NCBI GenBank assembly: GCA_016935295.1 | Contig: JAFGRF010000087.1 | Coordinates: forward strand, 1-7,775 | Direction: 5' to 3' | DNA length: 7,775 bases | Source of the DNA: Caldifarciminota bacterium | Lineage (GTDB): Bacteria; Hydrothermota; Tepidihabitantia; Tepidihabitantales; Tepidihabitantaceae | Shown: piece by piece, positions 5,995 to 7,775 of the stretch | Layout of the letters: every line of letters starts with the position of its first letter | Numbering within the stretch: position 1 is the stretch's first letter | Program-made: the position numbers and the translations under genes | Notes under the pieces: generated by a model | The model's database searches: none | Told to the model about the DNA's origin: nothing | Seen by the model: the letters and a program-made list of their open reading frames with translations, nothing else

Positions 5995-6936
5995 TTATCC
6001 AGCCTTGTCGGCTTGCGCATCTCCGCCGGCCAGAAGGAAAAGCACCGCCATTCGCACTGCCACGCCGTTTGTGACCTGCGGCAGCACCAGCGCGCGGCTG
6101 AATTCGGCCACGTCGAAGTCCATCTCCACGCCCCAGTTCACCGGGCCCGGGTGGGTAACAACCACTTCGGGCGCCAGTTTCTCGAGCCGCTCCACGGTCA
6201 GCCCGTACAGCGCCCGGTACTCGCGCACTGTCGGGAAGCTGGACGAGGTAATCCGCTCCTGCTGGACCCGCAGCATGTTCACGACATCGACCTCATGCAG
6301 TATCCGGTCCAGGCGGTAGAAGACCTTGCAGCCGTACTGCTCGACGTCGGGCGGTATCATCGTCGGCGGGCCGCACACGGCTACCTTCGCTCCGAGCTTG
6401 GTGAAGCAGAGCAGGTTGGAACGGGCGACCCGCGAGTGAGCGATGTCTCCGACAATCAGCACGCGCTTCCCGTCCAGGCTGCCCAGCTTCTCCCGCAGGG
6501 TGTGGGCATCAAGCAGGGCCTGGGTCGGGTGCTCGTGGGCACCGTCCCCGGCGTTGACCACAAAGGCCTTCACATGCCGCGAAAGGAAATGCGGGGCACC
6601 CGGTGATTGATGCCGGATGATGATGCCGTCCACGCCCATCGCCTCGATATTGCGCGCCGTATCAAGCAGGGTTTCGCCCTTGGACACCGACGAAGTCGCC
6701 TTGCTGAAGTTGACGCAGCCGCAGCTCAACCGGCTCGCGGCAAGACTGAAGGAAGTCGCGGTTCGGGTCGATGACTCGAAGAAGAGGTTGACCACGGTCC
6801 GGCCGCGCAGGGCCGGCACGATTGGAATCGTGCGGTCGAGCACCTCACGAAAGGTACGGGCCTGGTCGAGGATTGTCAGGATTTCCGAACGGTCAAGACC
6901 CTCGATGCCGAGAAGGTGCCTCGACCTGAGCTTCAT
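5995..6936 (-). CDS. pyrB: aspartate carbamoyltransferase catalytic subunit
   Basis: 313 residues, close to the usual ~305-310. It condenses carbamoyl phosphate with L-aspartate to give N-carbamoyl-L-aspartate, the committed step of pyrimidine synthesis. Signatures: FFESSTRT (52-59, carbamoyl phosphate loop), KGETLLDT (87-94, catalytic Lys87 from the neighbouring subunit), Arg108 in IIIRHQ, HPTQALLD (136-143), MLRVQ (221-225, aspartate-binding Arg223 and Gln225), HPGPVNWGVE (262-271) and TNGVAVRMA near the C-terminus. The usual HPxPxNRGVE motif has Trp where Arg is common (residue 268), a small oddity. No pyrI regulatory-chain gene is adjacent, so it is probably an unregulated trimer or associates with dihydroorotase. 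Its ATG overlaps the pyrR stop as ATGA (6936-6933), indicating translational coupling. Confidence 0.96.
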   Translation of the reverse strand: MKLRSRHLLGIEGLDRSEILTILDQARTFREVLDRTIPIVPALRGRTVVNLFFESSTRTATSFSLAASRLSCGCVNFSKATSSVSKGETLLDTARNIEAMGVDGIIIRHQSPGAPHFLSRHVKAFVVNAGDGAHEHPTQALLDAHTLREKLGSLDGKRVLIVGDIAHSRVARSNLLCFTKLGAKVAVCGPPTMIPPDVEQYGCKVFYRLDRILHEVDVVNMLRVQQERITSSSFPTVREYRALYGLTVERLEKLAPEVVVTHPGPVNWGVEMDFDVAEFSRALVLPQVTNGVAVRMAVLFLLAGGDAQADKAG

Positions 6937-7463
6937 GTGCGGGTCAGGGTGATCTCGTCGCGACCGTCGGTCTCTTTGAGGAAGATATCGACAATGTCGG
7001 TTCGCTCGGTCTTGATGACCTTGGCTGCGAAATCGGGCTGAATGGGGAGTTCGCGATGGCCGCGGTCGACCAACACCGCCAGCTGTATCGCCTCGGGACG
7101 GCCGTAGTCCAGCAGTTCGCTCACGGCAGCCCGGATAGTGCGACCGGTGAAGATAACGTCGTCCACGAGTACCAGCGTCTTTCCGTTGATGTCGAAGCCG
7201 ATTTCCGATCCGCGGACGATCGGTGCCTCCGCGACCATCTGCAGGTCGTCACGGTACAGCGTGATGTCAACCGCGCCAACCGGGACCCTGGCCTTGCGGC
7301 CGGCACGCATCCCGGCTGCGAGCCGCCTGGCCAACGGCACTCCGCGGCGCTTGATGCCAACCAGAGCAAGGTTCTTGACCTGCCGATTGTGCCGGCCTAT
7401 GGCTGCGGCCAGCTTCGCTACGAGGACGCCTACTGCCTTGGAATCGGCCAGTCGCCGCGTCAT
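6933..7463 (-). CDS. pyrR: PyrR bifunctional pyrimidine operon regulator / uracil phosphoribosyltransferase
   Basis: 176 residues from the ATG at 7463, matching the family length (~180). This start is preferred over an in-frame start at 7496 because it makes a 4-bp ATGA overlap with the preceding gene and matches the family N-terminus. The PRPP-binding motif VLVDDVIFTGRT is at 98-109, and DITLYRDD (66-73) and LVDRGHRELPI (131-141) are characteristic of PyrR. Known family members bind UMP and act as RNA-binding attenuation factors at pyr leader sites, and many also convert uracil plus PRPP to UMP. Here it leads pyrB-pyrC, as in Gram-positive and Thermus-type operons. No anti-terminator/terminator pair or PyrR-binding loop is visible in the inter-gene gaps or the short leader, so its regulatory target is not apparent. 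Confidence 0.95.
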   Translation of the reverse strand: MTRRLADSKAVGVLVAKLAAAIGRHNRQVKNLALVGIKRRGVPLARRLAAGMRAGRKARVPVGAVDITLYRDDLQMVAEAPIVRGSEIGFDINGKTLVLVDDVIFTGRTIRAAVSELLDYGRPEAIQLAVLVDRGHRELPIQPDFAAKVIKTERTDIVDIFLKETDGRDEITLTRT

Positions 7464-7696
7464 TTCACCAGCAACCCGACCGGTATCAGGACGCAATACC
7501 CGAGTACAAGGAGTATCGGCGCCAGCGTGATAGAACCCGATGCGAGTGTGATGAACCCGACGATGATGGTCGCGAGGCCGGCGCCCATGATGGCATAGTT
7601 CTTCTTCTTCAGACTGATCATGGGCCGGGGCGGCTTCTTTGGCGCCGGCTTCGGCTTGGGCGCCTGCTGTCTGGCGGGCTTGCGGTCAGGTTTCAT
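7460..7696 (-). CDS. small two-helix membrane protein with basic Pro/Lys-rich N-terminus (DUF3098-like)
   Basis: 78 residues. Residues 1-30 are rich in Lys, Pro and Arg, with repeated KP/AP. Two hydrophobic helices follow at about 35-52 (NYAIMGAGLATIIVGFITL) and 57-76 (ITLAPILLVLGYCVLIPVGL). The pattern KxNY...GxGL...GFxxLxSG...APxxLxxGYxxxIPxGL resembles DUF3098-type small membrane proteins, whose function is unknown to me. The ATG at 7696 has GAGG 10 nt upstream (7710-7707). Its TGA overlaps the pyrR ATG in an ATGA junction (7463-7460), so it is co-transcribed and translationally coupled with pyrR. A link to pyrimidine metabolism is not evident. Confidence 0.85.
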   Translation of the reverse strand: MKPDRKPARQQAPKPKPAPKKPPRPMISLKKKNYAIMGAGLATIIVGFITLASGSITLAPILLVLGYCVLIPVGLLVK

Positions 7697-7775
7697 GCTG
7701 CGGTTACCTCGGCGTCCATCTTAACGGCCTTGGCCTTGAAGTCAAGCCGGCGCGGCCCCGCGCCGGCACCCAAAC
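7693..7775 (-). CDS. possible C-terminal end of an upstream gene (partial)
   Basis: The minus strand is open from the right edge through 26 codons (ending ...LDFKAKAVKMDAEVTAA) to a TGA at 7695-7693. That TGA overlaps the next ATG as ATGA, the same junction used by the next two gene pairs. The tail is protein-like but too short to identify. The competing reading is that this stretch is non-coding promoter DNA: it contains a good -35/-10 pair and a 10-bp palindrome. Both could be true if an internal promoter lies inside the gene. Confidence 0.35.
   Translation of the reverse strand, partial: LGAGAGPRRLDFKAKAVKMDAEVTAA
7718..7745 (-). promoter_or_regulatory. candidate sigma-70-type promoter for the pyr operon
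   Basis: On the minus strand, TTGACT (7745-7740, 5/6), a 16-bp spacer and TAAGAT (7723-7718, 4/6) repeat the layout of the other three promoters in the window. Expected transcription start is near 7711, giving a leader of about 15 nt that carries GAGG (7710-7707). Such a leader is too short to hold a PyrR-responsive attenuator. The site overlaps a possible partial reading frame, so it may be internal or spurious. Confidence 0.42.
7746..7767. repeat. perfect 10-bp GC palindrome upstream of the pyr operon
   Basis: GCCGGCGCGG (7746-7755) and CCGCGCCGGC (7758-7767) are perfect inverted arms separated by CC. The palindrome lies directly upstream of the candidate -35 box. It could be a terminator of an upstream gene (no T-tract is visible), a REP-like palindrome related in style to 2208-2256, or an operator. 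Confidence 0.4.

Noticed and set aside
7464..7496. Eleven-residue N-terminal extension of PyrR from an ATG at 7496
   Set aside because: It would overlap the small membrane protein gene by 37 bp, and the ATG at 7463 gives the family length and the same ATGA junction as the next gene pair.
1..7775. CRISPR array, tRNA/rRNA genes, transposase, phage or defence genes
   Set aside because: No regularly spaced direct repeats, cloverleaf-like segments, or integrase/transposase/nuclease motifs were seen on either strand.

Overview
The window is GC-rich (roughly 60%), densely coded bacterial chromosome and reads like an uncultured lineage. No gene here fixes the taxonomy. A Cys-rich lipoprotein, a large secreted Ig-like plus PQQ-type beta-propeller lipoprotein ending in a W-P-M-F-x-H-D...H-T-G tail, a TPR-GAF regulator and a pyrR-pyrB-pyrC operon together recall candidate phyla of the FCB/WOR-3 kind. 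That is a recollection-based guess, not a demonstrated assignment.

Layout. (1) Positions 1-1502, minus strand: the N-terminal 500 residues of a TPR-array protein that enters a GAF-like domain and runs off the left edge. (2) 1503-1608: a compact divergent promoter region with back-to-back TTGACA boxes and a 7-bp inverted repeat. (3) 1609-2157, plus: a small Cys-rich lipoprotein with zinc-ribbon-like CxxC knuckles. (4) 2158-2389: three GC-rich hairpins, two of them near copies of one another, then a promoter placed directly against the next start codon. (5) 2390-4507, plus: a 705-residue lipoprotein with three Ig/PKD-like domains and eight PQQ-like blades. (6) 4508-4691: a convergent spacer with a short CACAAAG-type tandem repeat and two hairpins. 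(7) 7696-4692, minus: a tightly packed operon of a small two-helix membrane protein, pyrR, pyrB and pyrC, the first three joined by 4-bp ATGA overlaps. (8) 7697-7775: either the promoter region of that operon or the tail of a further upstream gene.

The pyr genes encode the second and third steps of de novo pyrimidine synthesis (aspartate carbamoyltransferase, dihydroorotase) plus the PyrR regulator/uracil phosphoribosyltransferase. The dihydroorotase keeps its metal ligands, so it should be active. No PyrR-type attenuator is visible in the visible leader. The two plus-strand lipoproteins are probably independently transcribed cell-envelope proteins.

The most distinctive signal is promoter architecture. 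Four starts are preceded by TTGACA/TTGACT with a 16-17 bp spacer and a TAxxxT box. For both plus-strand genes the -10 box lies 6-7 nt from the ATG with no ribosome binding site, which predicts leaderless mRNAs. I see no clear sign of an undescribed multi-gene system such as a defence island or biosynthetic cluster.
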